A DNA stretch of 64,000 bases from Ensifer sp. IC3342 (GTDB lineage Bacteria > Pseudomonadota > Alphaproteobacteria > Rhizobiales > Rhizobiaceae): positions 496,001 through 560,000 of the forward strand of contig NZ_JADYVE010000003.1 of the NCBI RefSeq assembly GCF_020193655.1, in the 5' to 3' direction. Each line of letters begins with the position of its first letter. The stretch's first letter is position 1. Under the pieces are notes generated by a model, which saw nothing but the letters and a program-made list of their open reading frames with translations, was not told where the DNA came from and did not search any database. Positions 16,355-25,709 of the stretch are shown piece after piece. Made by a program: the position numbers and the translations under genes.

Positions 16355-16625
16355 CGGAGTCATTCACGGCGCGGACGCGCCGTGGCTGGATTCCTGAGAC
16401 AAGCACAGGAATGACGGACGGAGGAGAAGCCTTCGTACTGCAAAGGGAGGCGCAGTCCGCCCCTGCTGTGCATGATCAAGGGACACGACAGCAACGTGGC
16501 TGCCTTTGACAGATGCCCTCCTCACCAAGTCCGTTGTGTCGTGGCGCGCTGCCGCCCCCTCCTCATTCCTGTGCCCGTCACAGGAATGAAGCAGCGCCCA
16601 AGTCCTTGGGCGCGGTAGAATCGTG
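16355..16625. repeat. Family B fragments flanking 150 bp
   Basis: The left piece (about 16362-16415) has GGCGCGGACGCGCCGTGGC and CTGGATTCCTGAGACAAGC. The right piece (about 16557-16620) has CTCATTCCTGTGCCCGTCAC and GCGCCCAAGTCCTTGGGCGC. The halves point outward, as if an element had been split or two halves inverted. There is no gene in 16318-16784. Confidence 0.7.
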
Positions 16626-16784
16626 CGAATAACTGAAGCGCCGTCACAGGTCGCGCGGCAGACTCTTCGATGGTGGGGCGCGATGTCATAGCTCGCACCC
16701 ACAATGATGGTCGCTTCCGATGGGTCCGCAGGAACCATTGCCGGCGTGTGCGGTTAGGCGCGCATTGAACGTAGAGTTGAGACA

Positions 16785-17024
16785 ATGAACGCCACCTGGG
16801 GAGAAGCCGTCATCGTCCAATTGGGCGAACGCGTGGAGATCGTCTGGACGCCAGGTCATGCAGCGCGCCTGCTCAGCGAACATTGGCCCACCGGACACGG
16901 TGCCGCTTACCAGACCGCGCTCAATGAGTGTACCGACGCAATGTTTGGCATTTATCCGTGGGAGCAGGCCCGCGACGCGTTCGTCGCGGCTGTCGAGGAG
17001 GCCAGCATCAAGAAATTGCGATGA
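16785..17024 (+). CDS. DUF982 domain protein
   Basis: This is a 79-residue protein starting at ATG 16785. It matches the small DUF982 family common in Rhizobiales: an N-terminal strand pair (EAVIVQLGERVEIVWTPGHA), the conserved helix with Trp-Pro (RLLSEHWPTGHG) and the ALNECTDAMFG segment, then ARDAFVAAVEEA. Function is unknown; such genes often occur in many copies per genome. It stands alone, tail to tail with the methyltransferase at 17090. Confidence 0.8.
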   Translation: MNATWGEAVIVQLGERVEIVWTPGHAARLLSEHWPTGHGAAYQTALNECTDAMFGIYPWEQARDAFVAAVEEASIKKLR

Positions 17025-17089
17025 CGTCCTTGGGCCGCATCGACGTGAGCGAACCGGTGATCCCCCACTTGCCTCCGGGGGGCAGCGGG

Positions 17090-17890
17090 CTATTGCTGGG
17101 TTGGAACCTCGCCGCGCACAGCCCAGAACGAGGTGGCAAAGGCGCGTGGACCATCCGCCATGCCACAAAGGTAGGCTGCCTTGACGTGGCGCTCCAGTTC
17201 GCTGCGTTTCTCGCCTTCGAGTTTCGTGACGTAGCTGCCAGTCTTTCCCTGCCCCGTGAGAAAGCTGGACCAATAGTCTGCGAACGACCGGTACTCGAAG
17301 ATTGCGCGCAGTTGTTCTTCCGCCACATTCGCGAAACCAACCACACCGAACAGTCTTGCGAGCCCGCCGGGCCAACCCAGCGGCTTGGACACCATTTCAT
17401 CGCGCATCGCTGCGCCATCGGCATCGAGCACCGCCGCCGCGTCCCAAACCAGGCTGAACGGCGTCCAGCCGCAACGGAAATCGTTGACGACCGCTGCCAC
17501 AGTGCCTCCCGGCCGCGTGACCCGGCGGAACTCGCGCAGGCCTCGGGCCGCGTCAGGCAATAGATCCAGAGCGAGCATGGACAGCGCGCGTTCGAAAACG
17601 CCATCCGCGTACGGCAGATCAAGGGCGTCACCGACGTCGAAGGTAATCATCCTGTCGGCAGTCGCCCGTCGCGCGAAATCGACATATGATTGTGAGAGAT
17701 CGATGCCGGTCGCTCGTGCGCTCGCCGCCGCGATTGCACGTGTCAAATGCCCGGTTCCACAGCCGACGTCCAGAACTCGCTCGTTGGCCGAGACACCAGC
17801 GAAGCGCACGAAGGCGGGGGCGAGACGCTGACTGCCCCGTCCAACATACGCCTCATAGGCTTCGGGGTCTGTCGCCACGAACGCAGCCAA
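17090..17890 (-). CDS. Class I SAM-dependent methyltransferase
   Basis: This is a 266-residue cytoplasmic enzyme. Start TTG 17890 has GAGGAG five bases upstream; GTG 17878 is an alternative. Motif I is VLDVGCGTGHLTRAI (about 40-54), followed by the acidic loop ATGIDLSQSYVDFA (ribose binding), FDVGDALDLPYADGVFE and the motif-IV region RALSMLALDLLPD. The C-terminal half has a lid (DYWSSFLTGQGKTGSYV). It resembles UbiE/Methyltransf_11-type enzymes, whose substrates (quinones, small metabolites) cannot be decided here. It is divergently placed from the MFS transporter gene. Confidence 0.85.
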   Translation of the reverse strand: MAAFVATDPEAYEAYVGRGSQRLAPAFVRFAGVSANERVLDVGCGTGHLTRAIAAASARATGIDLSQSYVDFARRATADRMITFDVGDALDLPYADGVFERALSMLALDLLPDAARGLREFRRVTRPGGTVAAVVNDFRCGWTPFSLVWDAAAVLDADGAAMRDEMVSKPLGWPGGLARLFGVVGFANVAEEQLRAIFEYRSFADYWSSFLTGQGKTGSYVTKLEGEKRSELERHVKAAYLCGMADGPRAFATSFWAVRGEVPTQQ

Positions 17891-18071
17891 GTCACACTCC
17901 TCATCGGGAATGCACGATCATTTCACTGCCGCCCGCACTCCGTCAAGCAGCATCCATCGCGGCAGGCTCCGTGGGGTGCCCCTCGCCCATCGCTCGGGCC
18001 GCCTTTGGTTGCAGCGGGTTGCGGTGACGTCGGCAGGTGGCTTGCTCATCGGCCCCTTCTATGAATTGCTG

Positions 18072-19316
18072 ATGGGGTGGATCTATAGCGTCAGGACACG
18101 CGCGAAAGGAAACACTCCGGTGCAAGGTATTCATCCGGCCACATATCTTTTCGCGGCACGCGCTCTGCGCGACTTTGGCGACGGTTTCGTCGCCATCCTG
18201 CTGCCGGTCTATCTGCTCGCGCTCGGCTTTTCGCCGCTGCAGGTCGGCGTCATCGCGACGGCATCGCTCTTTGGCTCTGCCCTCCTGACGGTCGCCATCG
18301 GCTTTCTCGGCGCCCGCCATGATCTGCGCGGCCTGCTCCTGGCAACTGCCGGCCTGATGGTCGCCAGTGGTGTCGCCATGTCCATGATCAACGATTATGC
18401 GCTTCTGCTGGTGGTCGCATTTGCCGGCACGATCAATCCCTCCGCCGGTAGCGTGAGCGTCTTCGTGCCACTGGAGCACGCGGTGCTCACCCGCGAAGTG
18501 GCGAGTAGCGCGCGCACGAGCATGTTCGCTCGCTACAGCCTCGTCGGCGCGCTTGCAAGCGCCGTCGGCGCCCTCGCCGCGGCACTGCCCGACCTGATGA
18601 CGCGCTTGGCGCTGGAGCAACTGACGGCCATCAAGCTGATGTTCGTTCTCTATGCCGTCGTGGGCCTCCTTGGCGGTCTTCTTTATGCTCGGATACCGCC
18701 TCGGCCCGTGAGCCACGAATCCGACAAAGCGGCCGCACTTGGCCCCTCGCGTGGCATCGTCCTGAAGCTTGCAGCCCTGTTCAGCCTCGATGCATTCGCC
18801 GGCGGATTCGTGGTCCAGTCGCTGCTGGCCCTATGGCTGTTCGAGCGGTTCAATCTCTCGCTCTCTGAAGCCGGTGTGTTTTTCTTCTGGACCGGCGTGC
18901 TGTCGGCGTTTTCGTTTCCCGTCGCCGCCTGGCTATCGAAGCGGATCGGGCTCATCAACACCATGGTCTTCACGCACATTCCCTCCAGCATTGCCCTGGC
19001 CTTGGCGGCATTCGCGCCAAGCTTGCCGGTCGTGCTCGTCCTGCTGCTCATCCGAGCGGCACTCTCGCAGATGGACGTGCCGACACGCTCGTCCTATGTG
19101 ATGGCGGTCGTGACGGAGGCGGAACGCGCCGCCGCCGCAAGCTTCACGTCGGTGCCGCGCAGTCTTGCGGCAGCCGCCAGCCCAGCGCTCGCGGGTGCTC
19201 TCTTTGCCGCTTCCTATCGCGCTTGGCCGCTCCTCATCTGCGCTGCACTCAAGATCACCTACGACCTCCTGTTGCTGTTGCAATTTCGGCACCTCAAGCC
19301 GCCTGAGGAGTGCTGA
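18072..19316 (+). CDS. MFS transporter
   Basis: This is an integral membrane protein of about 414 residues (start ATG 18072; the frame is open back to 17910, but that extension is basic and unlike a transporter N-terminus). Twelve hydrophobic segments are visible in two halves, for example LLPVYLLALGFSPLQVGVIA, GVFFFWTGVLSAFSFPVAA and PLLICAALKITYDLLLLLQF. A motif-A-like loop lies between TM2 and TM3 (GFLGARHDLRGLLL). A conserved DVPTRSSYVMAVV helix lies in the second half. Such proteins resemble drug or small-molecule efflux carriers; the substrate is unknown. There is no adjacent dedicated regulator. Confidence 0.82.
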   Translation: MGWIYSVRTRAKGNTPVQGIHPATYLFAARALRDFGDGFVAILLPVYLLALGFSPLQVGVIATASLFGSALLTVAIGFLGARHDLRGLLLATAGLMVASGVAMSMINDYALLLVVAFAGTINPSAGSVSVFVPLEHAVLTREVASSARTSMFARYSLVGALASAVGALAAALPDLMTRLALEQLTAIKLMFVLYAVVGLLGGLLYARIPPRPVSHESDKAAALGPSRGIVLKLAALFSLDAFAGGFVVQSLLALWLFERFNLSLSEAGVFFFWTGVLSAFSFPVAAWLSKRIGLINTMVFTHIPSSIALALAAFAPSLPVVLVLLLIRAALSQMDVPTRSSYVMAVVTEAERAAAASFTSVPRSLAAAASPALAGALFAASYRAWPLLICAALKITYDLLLLLQFRHLKPPEEC

Positions 19317-19763
19317 CCAGCTTCACCTCTCCGCCCAGGCTCTCTACTCCGAAAGCATTACGCGGGAACCGTGCTACTCCGTAAGGATAGCTTGAATAAA
19401 GCTAAAAGCGGGTGCTCCATACTACTACGACGCCGCCGCCATCCACCCAACTGGGAGTAGGTATAGAGTCGGGGTGCGCTCCTATTCCGAGAGATGACTG
19501 GCGACCTCATCCAAGGGGGGTGCCTTGCGCGGATCCGCGCAAGGCAATTCGGCAATGGCAGCCACGAAAAGTGCCATCAGCGGATCAATTCAATCACCAC
19601 AGCTATTCGATTGCTGGGCTGCAAAGATTTGCGGCCGGCAGCCTGCCGCTGCCTCTTTCCACGAAACATGACAGCAGGTGCGCCCCGGCGACTCCAGCGA
19701 CCCAGCGGGAGGACGTAGACAACTGACGACCGTTGAGGCCGCTCTTTATGAAGGAGAAGGATC
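19317..19763. other. Intergenic region before the type I secretion locus
   Basis: No gene, repeat family or convincing structure is recognised. It probably contains the promoter of the 836-residue secreted protein gene. Base composition is slightly less GC-rich than in the flanking genes. Confidence 0.4.
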
Positions 19764-22274
19764 ATGGCTATCACGATCACGCCGACTGGCGCGTTTGTCG
19801 TTCTCGATGAAACCGATGGTTTGCAAAACGCGACCGCTACACCGTCCCCTGCGGGCGACGCCGACGATAATGACATTTTGAGCAGCAGCCCGCCACTGCC
19901 GACTGCATTTTCCGGCCGACTGACCACCTTGGGTCTGACGGTGGATGAGGCCGCGCTCAGCGGCTACAACGGCGCCAACACCGGCAGTAACATCTTGACC
20001 GTCACCGGCGCCAGCTTGTCCAGCGACTTCGCGCTTACCGGCGCCAATGGAGTCGCGTTCACGGATTACGTGACTGGCGCGACGTCCACCTTCAGCAGCG
20101 GTTTGTTCGCGGTGGCTGACGACGGGACCATCACGGAAGTCTTCCTCTTCGCCGATCCAACCAACAACAACATCGTGTACGGCGTGGCGGGTGATACCGG
20201 CGACGATCCCATCGCGTTCGCGGTCTATCTCGAGGAAGTGAAGGACGGCAACGGCATCACCACCGGCGCCAAGATGTGGACCGTGATCGCAGACGGCTAC
20301 ACGCTGGCGCACAACACCGATGGCACCAGTGTTGCCGATCACGACGACTTCCTCGACCTGACGAACAAGCTGTTCGTCGCAGCCATCGGGGACACCGAAT
20401 TCTCCTTCGCAAATGCGCCTTCCGGCCAGAACCTCTTCATGATGTTCGGAAACACGTCGCTGGCGATCCTTGTCACCGGCGAGGATCCGGCCAACCAGTC
20501 GGCCGGTCAGCATGTGTCGAATGACGGCGACACCGTCAGTTCAAGCCAGGGCGGCGGTCCCACCACGCTCGGCACCGAAGGTCAACATATCAAGGCCCAA
20601 AAGTCGTTGGTGATCACCTTTGTAACGGGGGCGAACGCGGACTATATTGCCGGGCCCAACGCCGGCAATAACCCGGGGCAACCTCTTAGCCCAACCGAGG
20701 CAAACGTCGAGGCCAACATCGACTTCGGCGGCTACGCCCAAGACGTTCTGGGCGGCGAGATCACCATCTCGCAGATGAATCCGGGCAGTCCCACCACGAC
20801 TGCTACCGTGGAGATCCTGGCCTATCGCACAGCAGACGGAACGGGGACCAACTATATCAACAACAACGACCCGCTCGTGACCGGCGACGCTGAGATCGAT
20901 ATCGAGTCGGTGAGTGTTATCCGCGGAGGGGTCGACGTCACCAACACCCTGACCGTCACGATCTTGGGCAACTCGGCCACGATCACGGGCGTGATGGACG
21001 ACGATGTCATCCAGTACACGACCACTGACGACCACAACCGCGTGCTGGTCCGCAATGACGAGCCGATAGGCAGCAACGTGTCCTTCGATCTCGGCGGCTT
21101 CTCACTCAGACAGGTCTCGAGCGACGTCGAGGAGATCGGTTCGAAGGTCCGGTTCGAGGATGACGGGCCGACGATCACGGTGAATGACATTTCCGGAATC
21201 TTTACCGAGGATCCCCAGACCGGCACTTGGGATCACGCGCCTGGGGAAGACGGGCTCAAGTCGCTGAACGTTACCTTCGACAGCTATCAGATCGGCGACG
21301 GCCCGGTCACCGGCGGCAGCGCGCTCCAGACGGACGACGGCCTCACCTACACCGGTTCCATCACGGACGACTTCAACGGCGACGGCGTCGACGAGACCGT
21401 GGGTTTCACGCTGGCCTTCGATCCACTGACAGACGAGTATACGTTCCAAATGGACAACCCGCCGACGCAGGTGATCACCAGGGATACCACCCAGGGATCG
21501 CTCAAGGCCGGCGGTCCCGACCCGGTGCGCACCCTGCTGTTCGGCGGCAGCGAGGCGGGAGCTGACGATGTGGTGTTCTTCGGTGTTGTTGCGAATGCGC
21601 CCGCCTCGGGCGTGTCGGGCGGCGACGCATTGGCTGACCCGCCCCAGACTCCGAATGACCTCCTCGATCTGGTCTATTCCGGCGCAACGGACCTGACCGA
21701 GGACCAAATCCAGTCCTTCCTGACACCGGCCAACCAGATCCCGACGCTGATCAACAGCGCGACGCAGATGAACGTATCGACCGCGGGCATCGGCATCAAC
21801 AACAACAACCTTGATGGCACCGGAGCCGGAATTCAGGCGGGCGACGAGAGCTTCGTCTTCAATCCCGAGGAGGTCGTGGACCGGGTGACGGTCTATATCG
21901 ACAACTCCGTCGGCGGCTACAGCCGGCCAACCGAGGAGCTCTACTACAGGATCTACTTCAGCGACGGGACCTTCAGTGACCAGATCCTGGTCACCGACGC
22001 TATACTGCAAGATGCCCCCCGCAAGGATCCTTTGATCCCCGACGTGGCCGAAGGCGGGAAGTTCTTTGAGATCGATGCCGGCGATAAGCAGATCGATGCG
22101 GTCCAGCTCACGATGGGCGCGGGCACCGTGAAGATCCCGGTGATCCAGTGGACGATCGAGCAGCAGTTCAATCCGCAGCCCCTGCAACTCGACTTCACGG
22201 CGACGATATTCGACGGCGATGACGATAGCCAGTCGGACGCGTTCTCGATTGACCTCGACCCGACGGTCGTCTGA
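19764..22274 (+). CDS. Large T1SS-143-type secreted protein (putative exporter substrate)
   Basis: This is an 836-residue acidic protein starting at ATG 19764 with AAGGAGA upstream. It has no Sec signal. The sequence is Asp/Thr/Gly-rich and beta-strand-like throughout. One region (about 468-540) carries the phrase VRFEDDGPTITVN followed by TEDPQTG and ALQTDDGLTYTGSITDD, which resembles the T1SS-143 (DUF5801-like) repeats of giant RTX adhesins. Classical GGxGxD nonapeptides are absent. The C-terminus (FDGDDDSQSDAFSIDLDPTVV) is acidic with a hydrophobic end, compatible with a type I signal. It sits 71 bp before the ABC exporter genes, so it is probably their dedicated cargo, acting outside the cell or on its surface. 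Exact role unknown. Confidence 0.75.
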   Translation: MAITITPTGAFVVLDETDGLQNATATPSPAGDADDNDILSSSPPLPTAFSGRLTTLGLTVDEAALSGYNGANTGSNILTVTGASLSSDFALTGANGVAFTDYVTGATSTFSSGLFAVADDGTITEVFLFADPTNNNIVYGVAGDTGDDPIAFAVYLEEVKDGNGITTGAKMWTVIADGYTLAHNTDGTSVADHDDFLDLTNKLFVAAIGDTEFSFANAPSGQNLFMMFGNTSLAILVTGEDPANQSAGQHVSNDGDTVSSSQGGGPTTLGTEGQHIKAQKSLVITFVTGANADYIAGPNAGNNPGQPLSPTEANVEANIDFGGYAQDVLGGEITISQMNPGSPTTTATVEILAYRTADGTGTNYINNNDPLVTGDAEIDIESVSVIRGGVDVTNTLTVTILGNSATITGVMDDDVIQYTTTDDHNRVLVRNDEPIGSNVSFDLGGFSLRQVSSDVEEIGSKVRFEDDGPTITVNDISGIFTEDPQTGTWDHAPGEDGLKSLNVTFDSYQIGDGPVTGGSALQTDDGLTYTGSITDDFNGDGVDETVGFTLAFDPLTDEYTFQMDNPPTQVITRDTTQGSLKAGGPDPVRTLLFGGSEAGADDVVFFGVVANAPASGVSGGDALADPPQTPNDLLDLVYSGATDLTEDQIQSFLTPANQIPTLINSATQMNVSTAGIGINNNNLDGTGAGIQAGDESFVFNPEEVVDRVTVYIDNSVGGYSRPTEELYYRIYFSDGTFSDQILVTDAILQDAPRKDPLIPDVAEGGKFFEIDAGDKQIDAVQLTMGAGTVKIPVIQWTIEQQFNPQPLQLDFTATIFDGDDDSQSDAFSIDLDPTVV

Positions 22275-22282
22275 CACGATGG

Positions 22283-22307
22283 CGAGTCCGCCCCCGGGGC
22301 GGGCTCG
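22283..22307 (+). terminator. GC-rich hairpin between cargo and exporter genes
   Basis: CGAG, CCGCCCC and their complements form a stem directly after the cargo stop codon. There is no T tract. It could reduce read-through so the exporter is made in lower amount than the cargo, as is common in type I secretion operons. Confidence 0.5.
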
Positions 22308-22345
22308 CGTCCTTCCCGAGGTTTCCAGTTCACGGAAGGTAACCG

Positions 22346-24124
22346 ATGCCACACGACACCAGCACCACCCGGCTCGCGGAGGTCATGGGCGCGATACGCA
22401 GGCAGTTCCCGCTCTTGATCGGGCTGAGCTGCCTTCTCAACCTGCTGCTTCTCGTCGCCAGCATCTACATGCTGCAGGTCTATGACCGGGTGCTCTCGAG
22501 CGGGTCGTTGGACACGCTCTTGTGGCTGACGCTGATCGCGACCTTCGCCGTCGTGATCTACGGTGCGCTCGAGCAGGCAAGGCGCGTGGTCCTCGGCCGC
22601 GCGGCCGGCTGGCTCGACGCCGAGCTCAACGTGCCGATGCTGAGGCGCGCCATGGACGTTCGGCTCGCGGGAAAGGAGGGTCGCGCCGGCACCCGCGACG
22701 TTGCCGATCTGCGGACCTTCTATGCGGGCGACGCCGTGCTCGCCTTTCTCGACATGCCCTGGAGCGTAATCTTCCTCGCCTTCATCTGGGCCCTGCATCC
22801 GGCACTGGGCGTGGTCGCAACGGCCGGTGCCGTCCTCCTTTTGGGGCTCGCCCTGGCGAACGACGCGCTGACGCGGGACCGGCAGAAGCGCGTCGCGGCC
22901 GTCACCAAGACCCACCAGGAAAATGCCATGCGCTATGTCGATGCCGGCGAGACGATCATGCCACTCGGCATGGCGCAGGCAGTCCTCGAGCGCTGGCGCC
23001 GCCGCCAGGCCGAGGTCGTGGCCGAGCAGCAGCTATTGGCCGATCGGACGACCACGATCCTTTCGATTTCGCGCAGCCTCCGGCTGATCCTGCAAATCGC
23101 CATCCTGGCCGCCGGCGCCTATTTCGTCATCGGTGGCGAGATAACCGCGGGCGCCATGATCGCCGGCTCGATCGTCATGGGCCGGGCGCTCGCCCCGATC
23201 GAACGGGCGACCAGCGCCTGGCGTGCCTTCGTCGCCGCGCGGAGCGCGCATGCGAACCTGAAGGAGCTCTTCGCCGGCACCTCACGCGATGCACGCGACC
23301 GCGTCGCCCTCCCCCGCCCCAAAGGCGGGCTCACTTTCGAGAACGTGTTCTATCTCCCGCCCGGCTGTCAGGAGCCGGTTCTCAGCGCCATCAGCTTCGC
23401 GATTAACCCGGGCGAGAACTGTGCCGTAGTCGGCCCATCGGGCGCCGGCAAGTCGACCCTCTGCCGCCTCGCCGTCGGCGCCTGGAAGCCGACCAAGGGT
23501 CACGTCCGGCTCGACGCGGCCGACGTTTTCGACTGGGATCCGGAGCTTCTCGGCCCGCATATCGGCTACTTGCCGCAGCAAGTCGAGCTGCTTCCGGGCA
23601 CGGTGGCCCAGAACATCGCGCGCTTTCGCGAGGTGGACAGCAACGCGCTGATCCGGGCAACAGAGGTCGCCGGCGTGCACGAACTGATCCTCTCATTACC
23701 GGACGGCTACGAAACCGAGATCGCCCTGCACTCGCAGCGGATCTCGCTCGGCCAGCGGCAGCGCCTTGGGCTTGCGCGCGCCTTGTACGGCGATCCGTCC
23801 TTCGTCGTGTTGGACGAGCCGAACGCGAACATGGACGAGGCCGGCGACCGCGCCCTGATCGAAGTGCTGACCACACTCAAGCAGCTTCGAACGACGGTCC
23901 TGATCGTCACCCACCGCGCTTCCGTGCTGACGTGCGCCGACAAGGTCCTGGCACTTCACAACGGCACCGTCGCAGCCTTCGGCCCGCGCGAGAAGATGGT
24001 GCGGCCGGTACAGCCGGCCGGATCAACGGCCGCGAGGCCCCTACAAGCTCCCTTGCAGGCTCCTCGTCCCGATGAACCATCGCAAATCCTTGGCCGCGAG
24101 AACCGCCTTAAAGCGGGGGAATGA
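22346..24124 (+). CDS. Type I secretion ABC transporter (PrtD/PrsD-like permease-ATPase)
   Basis: This is a 592-residue fused permease-ATPase starting at ATG 22346 after GGAAGG. The N-terminal membrane domain (about 15-310) has six hydrophobic segments (LLIGLSCLLNLLLLVASIYM is the first), with the family phrase LQVYDRVLSSGSLDTLLWLT. The ATPase domain has Walker A GPSGAGKSTL (Lys369), signature ISLGQRQRLGLARALYG and Walker B FVVLDEPNANMDEAG. The LGQRQ form of the signature is normal for this family. There is no N-terminal peptidase or C39-like domain, which fits export of RTX/T1SS-143 cargo rather than leader-peptide substrates. It forms an operon with the HlyD-family gene 3 nt downstream; a TolC partner must be encoded elsewhere. 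Confidence 0.92.
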   Translation: MPHDTSTTRLAEVMGAIRRQFPLLIGLSCLLNLLLLVASIYMLQVYDRVLSSGSLDTLLWLTLIATFAVVIYGALEQARRVVLGRAAGWLDAELNVPMLRRAMDVRLAGKEGRAGTRDVADLRTFYAGDAVLAFLDMPWSVIFLAFIWALHPALGVVATAGAVLLLGLALANDALTRDRQKRVAAVTKTHQENAMRYVDAGETIMPLGMAQAVLERWRRRQAEVVAEQQLLADRTTTILSISRSLRLILQIAILAAGAYFVIGGEITAGAMIAGSIVMGRALAPIERATSAWRAFVAARSAHANLKELFAGTSRDARDRVALPRPKGGLTFENVFYLPPGCQEPVLSAISFAINPGENCAVVGPSGAGKSTLCRLAVGAWKPTKGHVRLDAADVFDWDPELLGPHIGYLPQQVELLPGTVAQNIARFREVDSNALIRATEVAGVHELILSLPDGYETEIALHSQRISLGQRQRLGLARALYGDPSFVVLDEPNANMDEAGDRALIEVLTTLKQLRTTVLIVTHRASVLTCADKVLALHNGTVAAFGPREKMVRPVQPAGSTAARPLQAPLQAPRPDEPSQILGRENRLKAGE

Positions 24125-24127
24125 AGC

Positions 24128-25669
24128 ATGTCCGACAAGCTGGAATTGGTGGAATTTGTTGCGAGCAGCGTCGAAATGCAGCTATCCCGCGCCATCGACT
24201 GGCTGCTGGCGGGCTACGCGGTGGCGATCGCCGCAACCCAGGACCAGTTGGCGCTTGCCGGCATCGCATTGAGCGAAACAGCTGTTGCACTCATCATTCT
24301 GGCAACTGCGATGGTTGTGTTGTTCGCGCTCGCGCGCATGCTGCGCCACGGCAAGTGGCCCAGCGCCGAGGCGTCGCCGGACCCGCTCGCGACGGCGACC
24401 AGGATGCCGCGACGTCTGGGGCTCCTGGCCATCACGCTGTTCCTTCTGGTATTGGGCAGCTGGTCCGTGCTCGCCCCGCTGGCGAGCGCAGCGCTCGCCC
24501 CCGGCGTCGTCAGCCCCGACGGGTACCGCAAGACCATTCAGCATCTCGAAGGCGGGATCGTTCGGTCGATCCATGTCCGCGAGGGTGACATGGTCAGCGC
24601 CGGAGATCCGCTGATTACACTCGATGACACGAAGGCCAAGTCTCAGGACGCGGAAATTCGGGAGCGACTTCTGCACGTTCTGGCGACGGAGGCTCGGCTC
24701 GAGGCCGAGCGCACCGACGCGGCCGAAATCAGCTTCCCAGATTTTCTCCTTCGCAGCCGCTCCGCTGACCTGCAGCGATTGATGGAGGGGCAGCGGCAAT
24801 TGTTCGCCAGCCGGCAGGCAGCGCACCGGGGTCGCATCCAGATCCTCCAGGCGCGCGTTCGCCAACTCGAGGAGCAGAATGCCGGCCTGCGGGAAGTGAT
24901 CGCCGCCGAAGCCGATCAGATCGCATTGATCGACGAAGAAATAACGGCCGCGCAGGATCTTTTCGAGAAGCATCTGGAGCGCAAGCCGCGAATACTGGCG
25001 CTCAAGCGTCATCGGGCCGATATCGCAGCCGCGAAAGCAGCCAACCGGGCGAAGATCGCCGAGAATGCGCAAGCCATGGGCGAAACCAATCTGCAGCTGC
25101 TTACGATCGCCGAAGAGCGCCAGGAAAAGCTCGGTTCGGAACTCGCCGAGATGCGCCGGATCCTGGCGGAGCTCAAGAGCCAGCTACCGTCGCGCGAGGA
25201 CATACTCGAGCGTACGGTCATTCGTGCTCCCGTTGCCGGCACAGTGATGAACCTCCACGTGACGACGGAGAGCGGCGTGATAGATCCAGGACAGGCGCTG
25301 CTCGACCTCGTTCCGAACGACAGCGGAGTTGTCATCGACGCCCGGGTCCGACCGACCGACATCGAGCGCATCCGGCCCGGCATGTCCGCCCGCGTGATCC
25401 TGACGGCCTATCGGCAGCGGAGCCTGCCGCTCATTCACGGCCGGCTGCGCTCGATCTCAGCCGATGCGATCGCCGATGAACGAACGGGAGTGACCTATTT
25501 CCTTGCAAAAGTGGCGGTCACTCCAGCGGACCTCGCAAAGCTCGAAGACGTGCAGCTTATTCCTGGCATGCCGGCCGAGGTCATGCTTATGGACGGCGAA
25601 CAGAGCCTGTTCGAATATCTGCTTGCCCCGATACTCGACAGCCGTCGGCGAGGCCTTATCGAAAACTGA
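24128..25669 (+). CDS. HlyD-family type I secretion periplasmic adaptor
   Basis: This is a 513-residue protein starting at ATG 24128 behind GGGGGA, three bases after the exporter stop. The membrane anchor (about 98-118, LGLLAITLFLLVLGSWSVLA) is followed by a biotinyl-lipoyl half (YRKTIQHLEGGIVRSIHVRE), a long coiled coil (about 175-365) and the second lipoyl/beta-barrel half (VIRAPVAGTVMNLHV, GMPAEVMLM). It links the ABC exporter to outer-membrane TolC. Unusually, about 90 residues precede the standard anchor and contain a second hydrophobic segment (ALIILATAMVVLFALARML, about 55-73). Typical PrtE/PrsE proteins start shortly before the anchor, so this adaptor may cross the membrane twice. Confidence 0.92.
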   Translation: MSDKLELVEFVASSVEMQLSRAIDWLLAGYAVAIAATQDQLALAGIALSETAVALIILATAMVVLFALARMLRHGKWPSAEASPDPLATATRMPRRLGLLAITLFLLVLGSWSVLAPLASAALAPGVVSPDGYRKTIQHLEGGIVRSIHVREGDMVSAGDPLITLDDTKAKSQDAEIRERLLHVLATEARLEAERTDAAEISFPDFLLRSRSADLQRLMEGQRQLFASRQAAHRGRIQILQARVRQLEEQNAGLREVIAAEADQIALIDEEITAAQDLFEKHLERKPRILALKRHRADIAAAKAANRAKIAENAQAMGETNLQLLTIAEERQEKLGSELAEMRRILAELKSQLPSREDILERTVIRAPVAGTVMNLHVTTESGVIDPGQALLDLVPNDSGVVIDARVRPTDIERIRPGMSARVILTAYRQRSLPLIHGRLRSISADAIADERTGVTYFLAKVAVTPADLAKLEDVQLIPGMPAEVMLMDGEQSLFEYLLAPILDSRRRGLIEN

Positions 25670-25709
25670 GACGTCAGCTTGAAGCGAGGCCCCGGCCGGG
25701 CCGAACCCA

